From an uncultured Burkholderiales bacterium (GTDB lineage Bacteria; Pseudomonadota; Gammaproteobacteria; Burkholderiales; Burkholderiaceae_C): DNA of 43,188 bases. Under the pieces are notes generated by a model, which worked only from the letters and a program-made list of their open reading frames with translations, did not search any database and had not been told where the DNA came from. Of this stretch, positions 16,743 to 29,576 are shown piece after piece. Position 1 is the stretch's first letter; each line of letters opens with the position of its first letter. A program made the translations under genes and the position numbers. The stretch lies in the NCBI GenBank assembly GCA_937873395.1, contig CALMYH010000093.1:1-43188 (forward strand). Reading direction: 5' to 3'.

Positions 16743-17224
16743 GCCAATCCGTGCCGCCGCTGCTGGTGGTGGCCTGGGGCAATCCCAGCCGGGGCGACGA
16801 CGCGCTCGGGCCGCTGCTGGCCGAACGCTTGCTGGCCCACATGCAGGACACTCAAGTTGCGGACCGCGTGGAGGTGCTGACCGATTTCCAGCTGCAGGTG
16901 GAGCACGCGCTGGACTTGGTGGGCCGGGAGCGTGTGTTGTTCGTGGATGCCGCGCTCGACCTGGCCGAGCCGTTCACCGTGCGCCCGCTGCAAGCCGCGC
17001 GCGGCGCCGGCATCGGCAGCCATGCGCTCGCGCCCGAGGCGGTGCTGCAGGTCTACCAGGACCTGCACCGTCAGCCGCCGCCATCCGCGACCCTGCTGGC
17101 GATCCGTGCATCGGCTTTCGATTTGGGCAGCACGCCGGGCGCCGGGGCGCTGGCCGATATGGAACTGGCCCTGGACTGGGCTTGCCGCTGGCTGCACGGA
17201 CACCCGCTGACTGCGACCCGGTGA
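16739..17224 (+). CDS. hoxW: hydrogenase maturation endopeptidase HoxW
   Basis: This 161-residue M52-family protease removes the HoxH propeptide after nickel insertion. It starts with GTG overlapping the hoxH stop, which couples protease and substrate synthesis. The metal/nickel-sensing residues expected for HycI/HybD relatives are visible: Asp20 or Asp21 in WGNPSRGDDALG, Asp70 in LFVDAALD and His95 in IGSHALAPE. Position and specificity class fit HoxW of the soluble hydrogenase rather than the membrane-bound enzyme's HoxM. Confidence 0.92.
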   Translation: MSQSVPPLLVVAWGNPSRGDDALGPLLAERLLAHMQDTQVADRVEVLTDFQLQVEHALDLVGRERVLFVDAALDLAEPFTVRPLQAARGAGIGSHALAPEAVLQVYQDLHRQPPPSATLLAIRASAFDLGSTPGAGALADMELALDWACRWLHGHPLTATR

Positions 17225-17234
17225 CAATGCGGGC

Positions 17235-17993
17235 ATGGAATTGTTTCTGGTCTCGCTGGCCTCGCTGTTCGCCGGTTTTGTCGATTCGATCGTCGGGGGC
17301 GGTGGGCTCATCCTGGTGCCTGCGCTGTTTGCCGTTTTTCCCAACACCCACCCTGCAACCCTGTTTGGGGTCAACAAGAGCGCGTCCATCTGGGGCACGG
17401 CGGCGGCCACGGTGCAGTACGCGCGCCGCGTGCACATGCCCTGGAGCGCGCTGCTGCCGGCGGCAGCGGTGTGCTTTGCCGGCTCCATGGCCGGTGCCTG
17501 GGCGGTCACCGTGGTGTCGCCCGACTTCCTGCGCCGGGTGCTGCCCGCCATCCTGATCGCGGTTCTGATCTACACGCTGGCGCGCAAGGACCTGGGTCGC
17601 CACCACACCCCGCGTTTTGCCGGCCGGCGCGAAGCGCTGGCCGCCGCTACCCTGGGTCTGACCATCGGCTTCTACGACGGCTTCTTCGGTCCGGGTACCG
17701 GCAGCTTTTTTGTTTTCCTGTTCGTGCGCTGGCTGGGGTACGACTTCCTTCACGCCAGTGCCAGCGCCAAGCTGCTCAACACCACCTCCAACCTGGCCGC
17801 CCTCTTGCTGTTCGCGGCCAAGGGCCATGTCTGGTGGCATTTCGCCGTGGTCATGGCGGTGGCCAACGTCGTCGGCAGCCTGCTGGGCACGCGGCTGGCG
17901 CTCAAGCACGGCAGCGGCTTCGTGCGCGGTGTCTTCCTTGTGGTGGTCAGCGCCCTCATCCTCAAGACCGGCCACGACGCCTGGATCCGTTGA
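17235..17993 (+). CDS. TSUP (TauE/SafE) family permease
   Basis: This 252-residue integral membrane protein has about eight hydrophobic segments. Family features include FVDSIVGGGGLILVPAL at residues 15-31 and the internal repeat GFYDGFFGPGTGSFFVFLFV at about 143-162, followed by AKLLNTTSN. TSUP proteins move anions such as sulfite, sulfoacetate or other small organosulfonates. It lies 10 bases after hoxW and may be transcribed with the hydrogenase genes, but nothing shows a role in hydrogenase maturation and it is not a NiCoT or HupE nickel carrier. It converges with mrdA, with a gap of 6 bases and no visible terminator between. Confidence 0.88.
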   Translation: MELFLVSLASLFAGFVDSIVGGGGLILVPALFAVFPNTHPATLFGVNKSASIWGTAAATVQYARRVHMPWSALLPAAAVCFAGSMAGAWAVTVVSPDFLRRVLPAILIAVLIYTLARKDLGRHHTPRFAGRREALAAATLGLTIGFYDGFFGPGTGSFFVFLFVRWLGYDFLHASASAKLLNTTSNLAALLLFAAKGHVWWHFAVVMAVANVVGSLLGTRLALKHGSGFVRGVFLVVVSALILKTGHDAWIR

Positions 17994-17999
17994 GGTCGC

Positions 18000-19955
18000 T
18001 CAGGGTGCCGTGACCGGGTCCTGTGGCCATGCGATTTCGCTGGCCTTGAGCGGCGTGCCGATCGGTACGCCGGCCTGCCCCTTCTGGACCGCCGCCATGT
18101 CCTGCGGATTGGGATACTGGTCCATCAGAAGGTAGTCGAATACCCGCCGGGCGATCGGGGCGGCATGGGCAGAGCCAAACCCCGCGTTCTCGACGATGAC
18201 GGCCAGTGCCACGCTGGGGTTCTCGGCCGGTGCGAATGCCACGTACAGCGAGTGGTCGCGCTGGTGTTCGGCCAGTTTCTCGGCGTCGTAGCGGTCCTTC
18301 TGCCCGATGGTGACGGCCTGGGCGGTTCCCGTCTTTCCGCCGCTGCGGTAGCCCGCCCCTGTAAACACCCGGGCCGCCGTGCCGCTGACGGTGGAATCTT
18401 CCATCGCTTTCAGCACGGCCCCGAGGTTTTCGGGCCGGTACCGCAGATCCGTGCCCCGGGGGTCGGAGAGCAGGGTGCGTTCCCGCGTGACCACGTCCTG
18501 GACCGCCAGTGCCACGTGCGGTGTGTGTCGCACGCCGCCATTGGCCAGTGTGGCCATGGCGTGGGCCAGTTGCAGAATGGTGAAGTTGTTGTAGCCCTGA
18601 CCGATGCCCAGCGAGATGGTCTCGCCCGCGTACCAGCGCTGCTGTTCCGGCCGGCGGTAGGTCTGGCGCTTCCAGGCCTGGCTGGGCAGAACGCCGCGCA
18701 CTTCTCCGCGCAGATCGATGCCGGTGAGCTGTCCGAACCCCAGGGGTTTCATGAAGTCGTGGATGGCATCCACCCCCATTTCGTTGGCCAGCGAGTAGTA
18801 GTAGGCGTTGCTGGACTGGACGAGGCTGTGGTGCAGGTTGGTCGGTCCGGTGGCGCGGCCCCGGAAGCGGTGGCTGCCCAGCATCCAGTAGCCTGGGTCG
18901 TTGATCACGGTCTGCGGCGTGCGCCTGCCGGTTTCCAGTGCCGCCAGGGCCATGAACGGTTTGTAGGTCGATCCGGGCGGGTAGGTGCCCCTCAAGGCGC
19001 GGTTGAGCAGGGGTTTGTCGATGGATTCGTTGAGGGCACGCCAGTTGTCGACGTCAATGCCCTCGACGAACAGGTTGGGGTCGAAAGTGGGCTTGGACAC
19101 AAAGGCCAGCACCTCGCCGTTGCGCGGGTCGATGGCCACCAGCGCCCCCCGCCGATCACCGAACATGTCCTCCACCAGCCTCTGCAGCCGGATGTCGATC
19201 GACAGCACCAGGGTGTTGCCCGGCACCGCAGCGGTGCTGGCCAGCAGGCGCACCGCGCGGCCGCCAGCCGAGGTCTCCACCCGCTCGAATCCGGTGGTGC
19301 CGTGCAACTGCCGCTCGAAACTCTGCTCGGCACCGAGTTTCCCGATGTGTTCGGTGCCCCGGTAATTGGCCTGGTCCTCTTCCGGCCAATCCTCGATCAT
19401 CTCCTTTTCGCGCCGGTTGATGCGGCCGATGTAGCCGACCACGTGACTGGCGGTTTCTCCATGGGGGTAGTGCCGGATCAGCCGTGCCCGCACCTCCACC
19501 CCCGGGAACCGGTAGCGCTGGGCGGTGAAGCGGGCCACCTCCTCATCGGTCAGGCGGGTGCGTATCGGCAGGGAGTCGAAACGGCGGGATTCCTCGCGCA
19601 GCTGCCGAAAACGACGCCGGTCCCTGGGCTGGATGTCGACCACCTCGCTCAGCGCGTCGATGGTGGCCTCCAGGTCCCTGACCCGGGACGGGGTGATCTC
19701 CAGCGTGTAGGCCGAGAAGTTGGTGGCCAGCACGTAACCATTGCGGTCGACGATCTGCCCCCGGTTGGGCACCACCGGCAACACCGCCGTGCGGTTGCTT
19801 TCCGCCTGGGCCATGAGTTGCTCGTGCTTGCTGACCTGAAGGTAGACCATGCGCGCCACCAGCAGGCCGAAGGCGAACAGCACCGCCAGCGCGGCCACCA
19901 GCACCCGCAACCGGAACCGGTCCAGGTCGGCCTCGACATTGCGCAACTCTGTCAT
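18000..19955 (-). CDS. mrdA: penicillin-binding protein 2 (elongasome transpeptidase)
   Basis: This 651-residue class B transpeptidase cross-links peptidoglycan during lateral wall growth with RodA and MreBCD. A single N-terminal membrane anchor is at about residues 16-36. The catalytic motifs are Ser329-T-Y-Lys332 in PPGSTYKPFMALAALE, the SSN motif in QSSNAYYYSLA and KTG in SGGKTGTAQAV. It starts 15 bases after mreD. Unlike many betaproteobacterial mre operons, no rodA follows; the next gene is a convergent permease. Confidence 0.96.
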   Translation of the reverse strand: MTELRNVEADLDRFRLRVLVAALAVLFAFGLLVARMVYLQVSKHEQLMAQAESNRTAVLPVVPNRGQIVDRNGYVLATNFSAYTLEITPSRVRDLEATIDALSEVVDIQPRDRRRFRQLREESRRFDSLPIRTRLTDEEVARFTAQRYRFPGVEVRARLIRHYPHGETASHVVGYIGRINRREKEMIEDWPEEDQANYRGTEHIGKLGAEQSFERQLHGTTGFERVETSAGGRAVRLLASTAAVPGNTLVLSIDIRLQRLVEDMFGDRRGALVAIDPRNGEVLAFVSKPTFDPNLFVEGIDVDNWRALNESIDKPLLNRALRGTYPPGSTYKPFMALAALETGRRTPQTVINDPGYWMLGSHRFRGRATGPTNLHHSLVQSSNAYYYSLANEMGVDAIHDFMKPLGFGQLTGIDLRGEVRGVLPSQAWKRQTYRRPEQQRWYAGETISLGIGQGYNNFTILQLAHAMATLANGGVRHTPHVALAVQDVVTRERTLLSDPRGTDLRYRPENLGAVLKAMEDSTVSGTAARVFTGAGYRSGGKTGTAQAVTIGQKDRYDAEKLAEHQRDHSLYVAFAPAENPSVALAVIVENAGFGSAHAAPIARRVFDYLLMDQYPNPQDMAAVQKGQAGVPIGTPLKASEIAWPQDPVTAP

Positions 19956-19970
19956 GCTTCCCCCACGGTT

Positions 19971-20501
19971 CTAGAGGGGTCTGTTTTCATCGGGGTCGGG
20001 CGCTCGTCGCTGGGGCGCCAGCAGCACCACGCTGACCAGTGGCCAGAGCGCGGTCTCGATGAACGGAGCCAGAAAGAACGACCAGCCCGGAAACGTGCCT
20101 CCCGAGGCCATGCGCACCACCAGCACCAGCAGATGGGCCGCCAGGAACAGCGGGAACACCTGGACCGCCTGCGTCGGCACGGCGAACCACAGCAGGCGCC
20201 GGTGCATGGCCACGGCGAAGTAGGCCATCACCGTGTAGGCCAGGGCATGCTGACCGAACAGGGCGCCCTGATGGACATCCAGCAGCAGGCCGGACACGAA
20301 GGCCACGCCCACACCGATGCGCAAGGGCTGATGCACGCACCAGAACACCAGGGTCACGGCCAGCAGATCGGGCACCCAGGCGGCCCGTCCCCACAGACCC
20401 ATGTTGACCACCATGTTGATGGTCAGGGCTGCCACCAGGCTGGCCCAGATGAAGACCCGGTTGGCGGGCAACAGCAGCTGCTGTCCGGGGCGCATGATCA
20501 T
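19971..20501 (-). CDS. mreD: rod-shape protein MreD
   Basis: This 176-residue inner-membrane protein has five or so hydrophobic helices. It is part of the MreBCD scaffold that positions the PBP2/RodA wall synthase. The start is set by the ATGA overlap with the mreC stop at 20498-20501; a longer upstream frame is not protein-like. The hydrophobic profile and the segment GLLLDVHQGALFGQHALAYTV (split across two helices) are typical of the family. Confidence 0.93.
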   Translation of the reverse strand: MIMRPGQQLLLPANRVFIWASLVAALTINMVVNMGLWGRAAWVPDLLAVTLVFWCVHQPLRIGVGVAFVSGLLLDVHQGALFGQHALAYTVMAYFAVAMHRRLLWFAVPTQAVQVFPLFLAAHLLVLVVRMASGGTFPGWSFFLAPFIETALWPLVSVVLLAPQRRAPDPDENRPL

Positions 20502-21448
20502 GGCGCGCTCCGGTTGATGGGGCTGCCGGGCACCGGCCTGTCCCGCCTTTGTCGCCCTGTTGCCTGCTCGGGTTCGGGCGGCGGTGGCAATTGTGCGCCG
20601 ACAGGTTGCAGCACCAGCACATGCAGGGCACCCTGGACGCGCGCCAGCGGTTCGCACTGGACCCGCGTGAACGAAGACTCGGCGCGGCGCTCAATGCGGG
20701 AGACTCGGGCGACAGGCAGTCCCGGGGGATAAACGCCGTCGATGCCGCTGGTGGTCAACAGGTCGCCTTCCTCGATGTCGGCACTCGCCAGCGTGTGACG
20801 CAATTCCAGGCCGTCTCCTGCCGCCGAAGGTTGACCGAAGGCCACGCTGCGCACCCCGGTGCGAACGTTGAGCACCGGAATGGCCTGGTCACGATCGATC
20901 AGCAGGGTCACTTCGGACACCAGGGGATAGACGCGGGTGACCTGCCCCAGCACCCCCGATTCGTCGACCACCGGAGAGCCCGCTTCGATGCCGTGGGTCT
21001 GCCCCCGGTCGATGACGATGCGCCGCGAAAAAGGGTCCGCCGTGTCGTACAGGACCTGGGCGCCCATGGCCGGGCTGCTGATGCGGTCACGCATCAGCAG
21101 CAACTCCCGCAGCTGTCGGTTCTCCTGCTCCAGTTGTTCCAGCTGAAGGTGGCGGTCGGCCTGCGCGGCCAGGCGACGCAGCGCTTCGGCCTCGGTTTGC
21201 TGGGCGCGGTGCAGGCTGGTGAAGTAGTTGCCGACGTTGCCTGCGGCCTGGATCGGTCGCATCACGGTCCATTGCACCGGATACAGCGCGGTCGCGATCG
21301 CCGCGCGCAGGGGTGGGGTCAGTCCCAGGCGGAGGTCGGCCACCATCAGGAACACGGAAACGGCGCTGAAGACCACCAGTTTGGACAGCGCCGACGGTCC
21401 TTGCCTGAAGAAGGGCGGCGGCGTGCGGTCCAGGGTGCCCAGTGGCAT
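20498..21448 (-). CDS. mreC: rod-shape protein MreC
   Basis: This 316-residue protein has one N-terminal membrane anchor (about 22-40), a coiled coil (about 82-118, with LEQLEQENRQLRELLLMRD) and a periplasmic beta-rich domain with VIDRGQTHGIEAGSPVVDE and GDLLTTSGIDGVYPPGLPVA. It links MreB and MreD to the transpeptidase. The C-terminal tail after about 280 is Pro/Arg-rich and probably disordered. It starts 48 bases after mreB. Confidence 0.95.
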   Translation of the reverse strand: MPLGTLDRTPPPFFRQGPSALSKLVVFSAVSVFLMVADLRLGLTPPLRAAIATALYPVQWTVMRPIQAAGNVGNYFTSLHRAQQTEAEALRRLAAQADRHLQLEQLEQENRQLRELLLMRDRISSPAMGAQVLYDTADPFSRRIVIDRGQTHGIEAGSPVVDESGVLGQVTRVYPLVSEVTLLIDRDQAIPVLNVRTGVRSVAFGQPSAAGDGLELRHTLASADIEEGDLLTTSGIDGVYPPGLPVARVSRIERRAESSFTRVQCEPLARVQGALHVLVLQPVGAQLPPPPEPEQATGRQRRDRPVPGSPINRSAP

Positions 21449-21496
21449 GTCGGTGGCGGGCTCGGGGCGGGGTGGGCGCTGCGGACCCGAGCGGGC

Positions 21497-24684
<3,188 letters not shown>

Positions 24685-24686
24685 AC

Positions 24687-26150
24687 ATGAGCAACCAGAA
24701 ACAAGCTTCCCTGCTGGTGCAAGGTTACGAAGTCGTGATCGGCTTCGAGACCCACGCCCAATTGGCCACGAAGAGCAAGATCTTCAGCCGCGCCCCCACG
24801 GCTTTCGGCGCCGAGCCGAACACCCAGGCTTGCGCGGTGGACCTGGCCCTGCCGGGCACCTTGCCGGTGATGAACCGCGAAGCGGTGGCGCACGCCATCC
24901 GCCTCGGTCTGGCGCTGGGCTCGCACATCGCCGAGCAGAGCGTGTTCGCGCGCAAGAATTATTTCTACCCCGACCTGCCCAAGGGCTACCAGATCAGCCA
25001 GTTCGAGATCCCGGTGGTGCAGGGCGGCGAGGTGTCGTTCTTTCTGGGTGATGAAAAGAAAACCGTGCGCCTGGTGCGCGCGCACCTGGAGGAAGACGCC
25101 GGCAAGAGCCTGCACGAGGACTTTCATGGCCTCTCGGGCATCGACCTCAACCGCGCCGGCACGCCGCTGCTGGAGATCGTCACCGAGCCCGACATCCGCT
25201 CCAGCGCCGAGGCCGTGGCCTACGCCAAAGAGCTGCACAAGATCGTGACCTGGATCGGAATCTGCGACGGCAACATGCAGGAAGGCTCGTTCCGCTGCGA
25301 CGCCAACGTCTCGGTGCGCAAGCCGGGCCAGCCCCTGGGCACCCGCCGCGAGATCAAGAACCTGAACTCGTTCAAGTTCATGCAGCAGGCAATCGACTAC
25401 GAGGTGCGCTGGCAGATCGAGCAGATCGAGGACGGCCACGCCATCGAGCAGGCCACGGTGCTGTTCGACCCGGACACGGGCGAGACGCGCGCCATGCGCA
25501 CCAAGGAAGACGCGGCCGACTACCGCTACTTCCCCGACCCCGACCTGCCGCCGCTGGTGATCGCCCGCAGCTGGGTGGATGAAGTGAAGGCGTCCATGCC
25601 CGAACTGCCGCGCCAGATGGCCGAGCGCCTGGTGACCGAGTATGGCCTGCCGGAATACGACGCGACCACGCTGACGCAGAGCCCGGCCATGGCGGCCTAT
25701 TTCGAGACCGCGGCCAAGGCCAGCGGTCAGGCCAAGATGGCCAGCAACTGGATCATGGGCGAGATCTCGCGCCGGCTCAACAACGAAGAGAAGGACATCG
25801 CCCAGGTGCCGGTCAGCGCCGACACGCTGGCCGCGCTGCTCAAGCGCATCGCCGACGGCACCATCTCCAACAACGCCGCCAAGCAGGTGATGGATGCGCT
25901 GTGGGCGGGCGAGGGGCAGGACGTCGACGCCGTCATCGAAGCCAAGGGTCTCAAGCAGATGAACGACAGCGGCGCGCTGGAGAAGATCATCGACGAGGTG
26001 ATGCTTGCCAACGCGCCCATGGTCGAGCAGTTTCGCGCTGGCAAGGACAAGGCCTTCAATGCGCTGGTGGGCCTGGTCATGAAGGCCAGCAAGGGCAAAG
26101 CCAATCCGCAGCAGGTCAACGACGTGCTGCGGAAGAAGCTGGGTGGGTGA
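24687..26150 (+). CDS. gatB: Asp/Glu-tRNA amidotransferase subunit B
   Basis: This 487-residue subunit binds the mischarged tRNA, activates it with ATP and performs the transamidation. [16 protein letters not shown] at the N-terminus, [16 protein letters not shown] and [13 protein letters not shown] are family hallmarks. The C-terminal YqeY-like tail domain is complete, ending [10 protein letters not shown]. The stop directly abuts the stop of a convergent gene, with no intergenic base. Confidence 0.97.
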   Translation: MSNQKQASLLVQGYEVVIGFETHAQLATKSKIFSRAPTAFGAEPNTQACAVDLALPGTLPVMNREAVAHAIRLGLALGSHIAEQSVFARKNYFYPDLPKGYQISQFEIPVVQGGEVSFFLGDEKKTVRLVRAHLEEDAGKSLHEDFHGLSGIDLNRAGTPLLEIVTEPDIRSSAEAVAYAKELHKIVTWIGICDGNMQEGSFRCDANVSVRKPGQPLGTRREIKNLNSFKFMQQAIDYEVRWQIEQIEDGHAIEQATVLFDPDTGETRAMRTKEDAADYRYFPDPDLPPLVIARSWVDEVKASMPELPRQMAERLVTEYGLPEYDATTLTQSPAMAAYFETAAKASGQAKMASNWIMGEISRRLNNEEKDIAQVPVSADTLAALLKRIADGTISNNAAKQVMDALWAGEGQDVDAVIEAKGLKQMNDSGALEKIIDEVMLANAPMVEQFRAGKDKAFNALVGLVMKASKGKANPQQVNDVLRKKLGG

Positions 26151-26858
26151 TCAGCGACCGGCGCCGGCCATCTGTGACCAGAGCCGGCGCAGATTCGCCA
26201 GCTCTTCGTCGAAGCGTTCGTTGATGCGGCGCTTCTCCTGGTCCTGCTCGGTCAGGAAGCGCTTTTGGACCAGCACCTGTTGCTCGTTGTCTTCGAGTTT
26301 GCGCCTGAGCCAGGCCGGCACACGCGTCGGATCGCTCTGGTAGAACTCCAGCTCCAGGTCGATTTCGCGCCGCTGCTCGGCCAGGGCCTGTTCCCGTTTC
26401 CTGACGGCTTCGATCACCTCGTCCACCTGGGCCAGCACTGCGGCCCGTTCGCGGTCGTGCGCGTCCTGGTTGGGGTAGCGGATCAGCAAGGCCCGCTCTC
26501 GGCGCCGCTCCTCGTTCGCCCGGGCGCGCGCCTCTTCTTCGGCGCGTTGCTGGGCCTGGATGCGGGCCCGTTCCTCGGCGGTGTAGCTGGGAGGGACCAC
26601 GCGTCTGAGGGTGCCGCTGGGTCCGAGTTCGCGCTGTTCCCGATCCAGGCATTCCGGAATCGGTCGGTCCGATGTCAGACGCCTGCCCTGCGCATCGATG
26701 CAGGTGTAGATGCCCGCGCGGTTGGGTTGTTGGCCCTGCGCCAGCGCCAGGGGGCTGCCCACGGCCAGCATCACCAGCCAGACCGGCCAGTGTTTTCGGA
26801 AGACGAGGGGCTTGGGCAGATGACTCAAAGGCAGATCCGGTTCACTCGTGGACGCCAT
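26151..26858 (-). CDS. DUF4124-domain periplasmic coiled-coil protein
   Basis: This 235-residue protein has a hydrophobic segment at about residues 24-40 ending LALAQ, probably a Sec signal with an unusually long cytoplasmic leader. The DUF4124 module [20 protein letters not shown] follows at about 49-68. The rest (about 90-230) is highly charged and helical, with Glu/Arg/Gln-rich coiled-coil segments. The function is unknown. It overlaps the end of pyrE by 17 bases on the same strand, so the two are probably co-transcribed. Confidence 0.8.
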   Translation of the reverse strand: MASTSEPDLPLSHLPKPLVFRKHWPVWLVMLAVGSPLALAQGQQPNRAGIYTCIDAQGRRLTSDRPIPECLDREQRELGPSGTLRRVVPPSYTAEERARIQAQQRAEEEARARANEERRRERALLIRYPNQDAHDRERAAVLAQVDEVIEAVRKREQALAEQRREIDLELEFYQSDPTRVPAWLRRKLEDNEQQVLVQKRFLTEQDQEKRRINERFDEELANLRRLWSQMAGAGR

Positions 26859-27552
26859 ACCGCTGGCGATAGGCCAGCACCCGGTCGCGGTGCTGCCCCA
26901 GATCATCCCCGGCATGTGCATCCAGATACTGCAGCAAATCGGCCAGACGCGCAATGGCGCAGACCGCCATGCCGAGTTCGCGTTGCACATACTGGACAGC
27001 GCTGTGATCCACATCGCGCAGCGCGCCGTCGGGGCCGACCTCGGTGGCCTTCTCCTGCCGGTCCAGGGCAATGGCCACGGCATGCGGCGTGGCGCCTGCG
27101 GCCCGGATCAGCGCAATCGACTCGCGCGCGGCGGTGCCGGCGCTCATCACGTCATCCACGATCAGCACCCGGCCCTTGAGCGGTGCCCCCACCAGCGTAC
27201 CGCCTTCGCCGTGGTCCTTGGCTTCCTTGCGGTTGTAGGCAAAGGGCACGTTGCGGCCCAGGCGGGCCAGCTCGATGGCCACGGCGGCACCGAGCGGAAT
27301 GCCTTTGTAGGCCGGGCCGAAAATCATGTCGAATTCGATGCCACTGGCCATCAGGGCCTGTGCATAGAATCGGGCCAGACGGCCCAGTTTGGCGCCGTCG
27401 TCGAACAGCCCGGCGTTGAAGAAGTAGGGGCTCATGCGCCCCGCCTTGGTCTTGAATTCGCCAAAGCGCAGCACGCCGGCGTCGACGCAGAACTGCACGA
27501 ATTCCTGCGCCAGCGCGCCCCCGGCCGCCGCCGTGTCCTTGTCCGACCCCAT
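26842..27552 (-). CDS. pyrE: orotate phosphoribosyltransferase
   Basis: PyrE makes orotidine monophosphate from orotate and PRPP in pyrimidine synthesis. The 236-residue product has the PRPP-binding motif [16 protein letters not shown], the orotate region [17 protein letters not shown] and the flexible-loop residues [14 protein letters not shown]. Start: ATG 27552 has AAGGA at 27564-27560, 7 bases away. That site lies inside the start region of the divergent xth gene. Length and motifs are normal. Confidence 0.95.
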   Translation of the reverse strand: MGSDKDTAAAGGALAQEFVQFCVDAGVLRFGEFKTKAGRMSPYFFNAGLFDDGAKLGRLARFYAQALMASGIEFDMIFGPAYKGIPLGAAVAIELARLGRNVPFAYNRKEAKDHGEGGTLVGAPLKGRVLIVDDVMSAGTAARESIALIRAAGATPHAVAIALDRQEKATEVGPDGALRDVDHSAVQYVQRELGMAVCAIARLADLLQYLDAHAGDDLGQHRDRVLAYRQRYGVHE

Positions 27553-27562
27553 GGGAGTGTCC

Positions 27563-28354
27563 TTGTTCAAACTGACCAGCCTCAACCTCAACGGCATCCG
27601 ATCGGCCACCAGCAAAGGGCTGGAGGCCTGGCTGGCCACACATGCGCCCGATTGTATTTGTGTCCAGGAAGTCAAGGCCCAGGCGCCGGATGTGAGCGGC
27701 CGCTTCGAGGCGCTGGCCGGTCTGCAGGGCCATTTCCACTTTGCCGAGAAAAAGGGCTACTCGGGCGTCGGGGTCTACACCCGCCACGAGCCCACCGACG
27801 TGCTCACCGGTTTCGATGGCGGCGAGTTCGACGCCGAGGGCCGCTGGGCCGAGCTGCGCTTTGACACCCCCAGGCGCAAGCTGTCCATCGTCAGCGCCTA
27901 TTTCCCCAGCGGTTCGTCGGGCCCCGAGCGGCAGGAGGCCAAGTACCGGTTCCTGGACCTGATGTTCCCGCACCTGATGGCGCTCAAGGGTCAGCGCGAG
28001 TTCATCGTCTGCGGCGACGTCAACATCGCCCACACCCAGAACGATCTGAAGAACTGGAAGGGCAACCAGAAGAACAGCGGTTTCCTGCCCGAAGAACGCG
28101 CCTGGATGACCCGGCTGCTGACCGAAGGCGGCCTGGTCGACGTCTACCGCCGCCTGCAGCCCGAGACCACCGAGGCCTGTTACACATGGTGGAGCAACCG
28201 GGGCCAGGCCTATGCCAAGAACGTGGGCTGGCGGCTCGACTACCACTTGGCCACCCCGGCGCTGGCCGAGACGGCGCGCAGCGAGGCCATCTACAAGGGC
28301 GAGAAGTTCAGCGACCACGCGCCGCTGACCGTCGAGTACGGCTTCAAGGTCTGA
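27563..28354 (+). CDS. xth: exodeoxyribonuclease III / AP endonuclease
   Basis: This Mg-dependent EEP-fold nuclease repairs abasic sites. Motifs in order are [18 protein letters not shown] (catalytic Glu), [21 protein letters not shown] and the C-terminal [11 protein letters not shown]. The start is uncertain: TTG 27563 gives [11 protein letters not shown] and has GGGAG at 27553-27557, 5 bases upstream, while ATG 27551 and GTG 27557 lack a ribosome site. I chose TTG (263 residues). The gene is divergent from pyrE with interleaved start signals. A perfect 8-bp hairpin lies 75 bases after the stop. Confidence 0.92.
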   Translation: MFKLTSLNLNGIRSATSKGLEAWLATHAPDCICVQEVKAQAPDVSGRFEALAGLQGHFHFAEKKGYSGVGVYTRHEPTDVLTGFDGGEFDAEGRWAELRFDTPRRKLSIVSAYFPSGSSGPERQEAKYRFLDLMFPHLMALKGQREFIVCGDVNIAHTQNDLKNWKGNQKNSGFLPEERAWMTRLLTEGGLVDVYRRLQPETTEACYTWWSNRGQAYAKNVGWRLDYHLATPALAETARSEAIYKGEKFSDHAPLTVEYGFKV

Positions 28355-28428
28355 ACCCGCCGTACCCGGGAACCACACCGCCGGTGAGCGATGCTGCCGA
28401 CAACCGCGCTGGCCGGGTGGGGCACTGG

Positions 28429-28449
28429 CTGACCGCTGGTGGCGGTCAG
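28429..28449. other. hairpin downstream of xth
   Basis: CTGACCGC (28429-28436), loop TGGTG, GCGGTCAG (28442-28449) form a perfect 8-bp stem. No T-run follows on either strand, so it is not a classical intrinsic terminator; an mRNA-stabilising or factor-dependent end structure is possible. Confidence 0.4.
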
Positions 28450-28475
28450 GGCGGGTATCCGCTGGATGGGATGGG

Positions 28476-28512
28476 TGTATTGGGCCCGGCTCTGATCCAT
28501 CTGTCCAATACA
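28476..28512. promoter_or_regulatory. inverted repeat upstream of LysR gene, possible operator
   Basis: TGTATTGG (28476-28483) and CCAATACA (28505-28512) form a perfect 8-bp inverted repeat with a 21-base spacer, 58 bases before the LysR start. A further GGTATC at 28523-28528 partly repeats the right arm in inverse. LysR-type regulators often bind such sites and control their own genes; the link is inferred from position. Confidence 0.4.
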
Positions 28513-28569
28513 AATGAGTCACGGTATCATCTGGATTAGAGATGACTGACTGGGCTCCTGTTCTCTTCC

Positions 28570-29505
28570 ATGGAAATCCGACAGCTGCGTTACTTCGTCG
28601 CCATTGCCGACTGCGGCAGCTTCACCAAGGCCGCCGAGCGGGTTTATGTGGCGCAGTCGGCCCTGAGCCACCAGCTGGCGCAGCTGGAAGACGAGCTGGG
28701 CGTGCGCCTGTTCAGCCGCTCTCGCCGGGGCGTCGAGCTGACCGAGGCCGGCCAGCGCTTCCTGCCGCACGCGGTGTCCATCCTGCGCCAGGTCGACGAG
28801 GCCGTGGCCAGTGCCCGCCACCGCAGCGAGGCGCTGACCGGCAAGGTGGTGTTCGGCATCCCGCACAGTGCGTCCAACGCGCTGGCCTTGCCGCTGCTGC
28901 GCGAGGTGCACGAGCGGCACCCGGGCATCGAGCTGGAGCTGACCGAAGAACTCACCGGCAACCTGCTGCGCCAGCTGCGCGCCGGCCAGATCCAGCTGGC
29001 GGTGCTGTTTGACGACGGGCACCTGGATGGTCTGTCGGTCACGCCGGTGCTCAGCGAACGGCTGTGCCTGATCGAGCCGGCGACCTCCCGCCCTGCCGCG
29101 CGGGCTGCCCTGAGCCTGAAACAAGCGCTGGCCGAACCCCTCATCCTGCCGGCCCAGCCCCACGGGGTCCGGCCCATCATCGAATCCGCGGCGGCGGCGG
29201 CCGGCCTGCCGCCGCCCCAGGTCTATGCCGACATCAGCTCCATCAGCATCCTGCGCACCACGCTGCTGGCCGGTCTGGGGCGCACCCTGCTGCCGGTCAT
29301 GCCGCTGCAGGCCGAAATTGCGGCCGGGCAGCTGCGTGCGACGCCGGTGACAGAGCCGCCGCTGGAGCGGGTGCTGACCCTGTGTGCGTCGGCCCACATT
29401 CCCCGGTCGCCGGCCTGCCAGGCCGTGGCCGAGCTGGCGGTGGGGCTCATGCAGCGCCTGGCCCGGGACGGGCACTGGGTGGGCGCGCGGGTGCGGGAAG
29501 GGTGA
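28570..29505 (+). CDS. LysR-family transcriptional regulator
   Basis: This 311-residue regulator has the winged helix-turn-helix at residues 1-60 (MEIRQLRYFVAIADCGSFTK, then AQSALSHQLAQLEDELG) and a periplasmic-binding-type effector domain from about 90. The DNA-binding part resembles Nac/Cbl-type members, but the effector cannot be inferred. It lies 71 bases upstream of, and co-directional with, a tartrate/D-malate dehydrogenase gene, which is a plausible target. Confidence 0.9.
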   Translation: MEIRQLRYFVAIADCGSFTKAAERVYVAQSALSHQLAQLEDELGVRLFSRSRRGVELTEAGQRFLPHAVSILRQVDEAVASARHRSEALTGKVVFGIPHSASNALALPLLREVHERHPGIELELTEELTGNLLRQLRAGQIQLAVLFDDGHLDGLSVTPVLSERLCLIEPATSRPAARAALSLKQALAEPLILPAQPHGVRPIIESAAAAAGLPPPQVYADISSISILRTTLLAGLGRTLLPVMPLQAEIAAGQLRATPVTEPPLERVLTLCASAHIPRSPACQAVAELAVGLMQRLARDGHWVGARVREG

Positions 29506-29576
29506 GGCCACAATATTCCCCCCGTGGCGCGTGGCTCTATCATCGACCTCTTTCTTCCACCCGTTTTCCCGAGACC

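Noticed and set aside
17235-17993. nickel transporter of the hydrogenase system
   Set aside because: The sequence motifs are those of TSUP anion permeases; there is no NiCoT HX4DH motif or HupE-like His-rich helix.
18165-20732. 855-codon plus-strand open frame
   Set aside because: It is antisense to mrdA and mreD, which carry complete catalytic and membrane features; the composition is Gly/Gln/His-rich.
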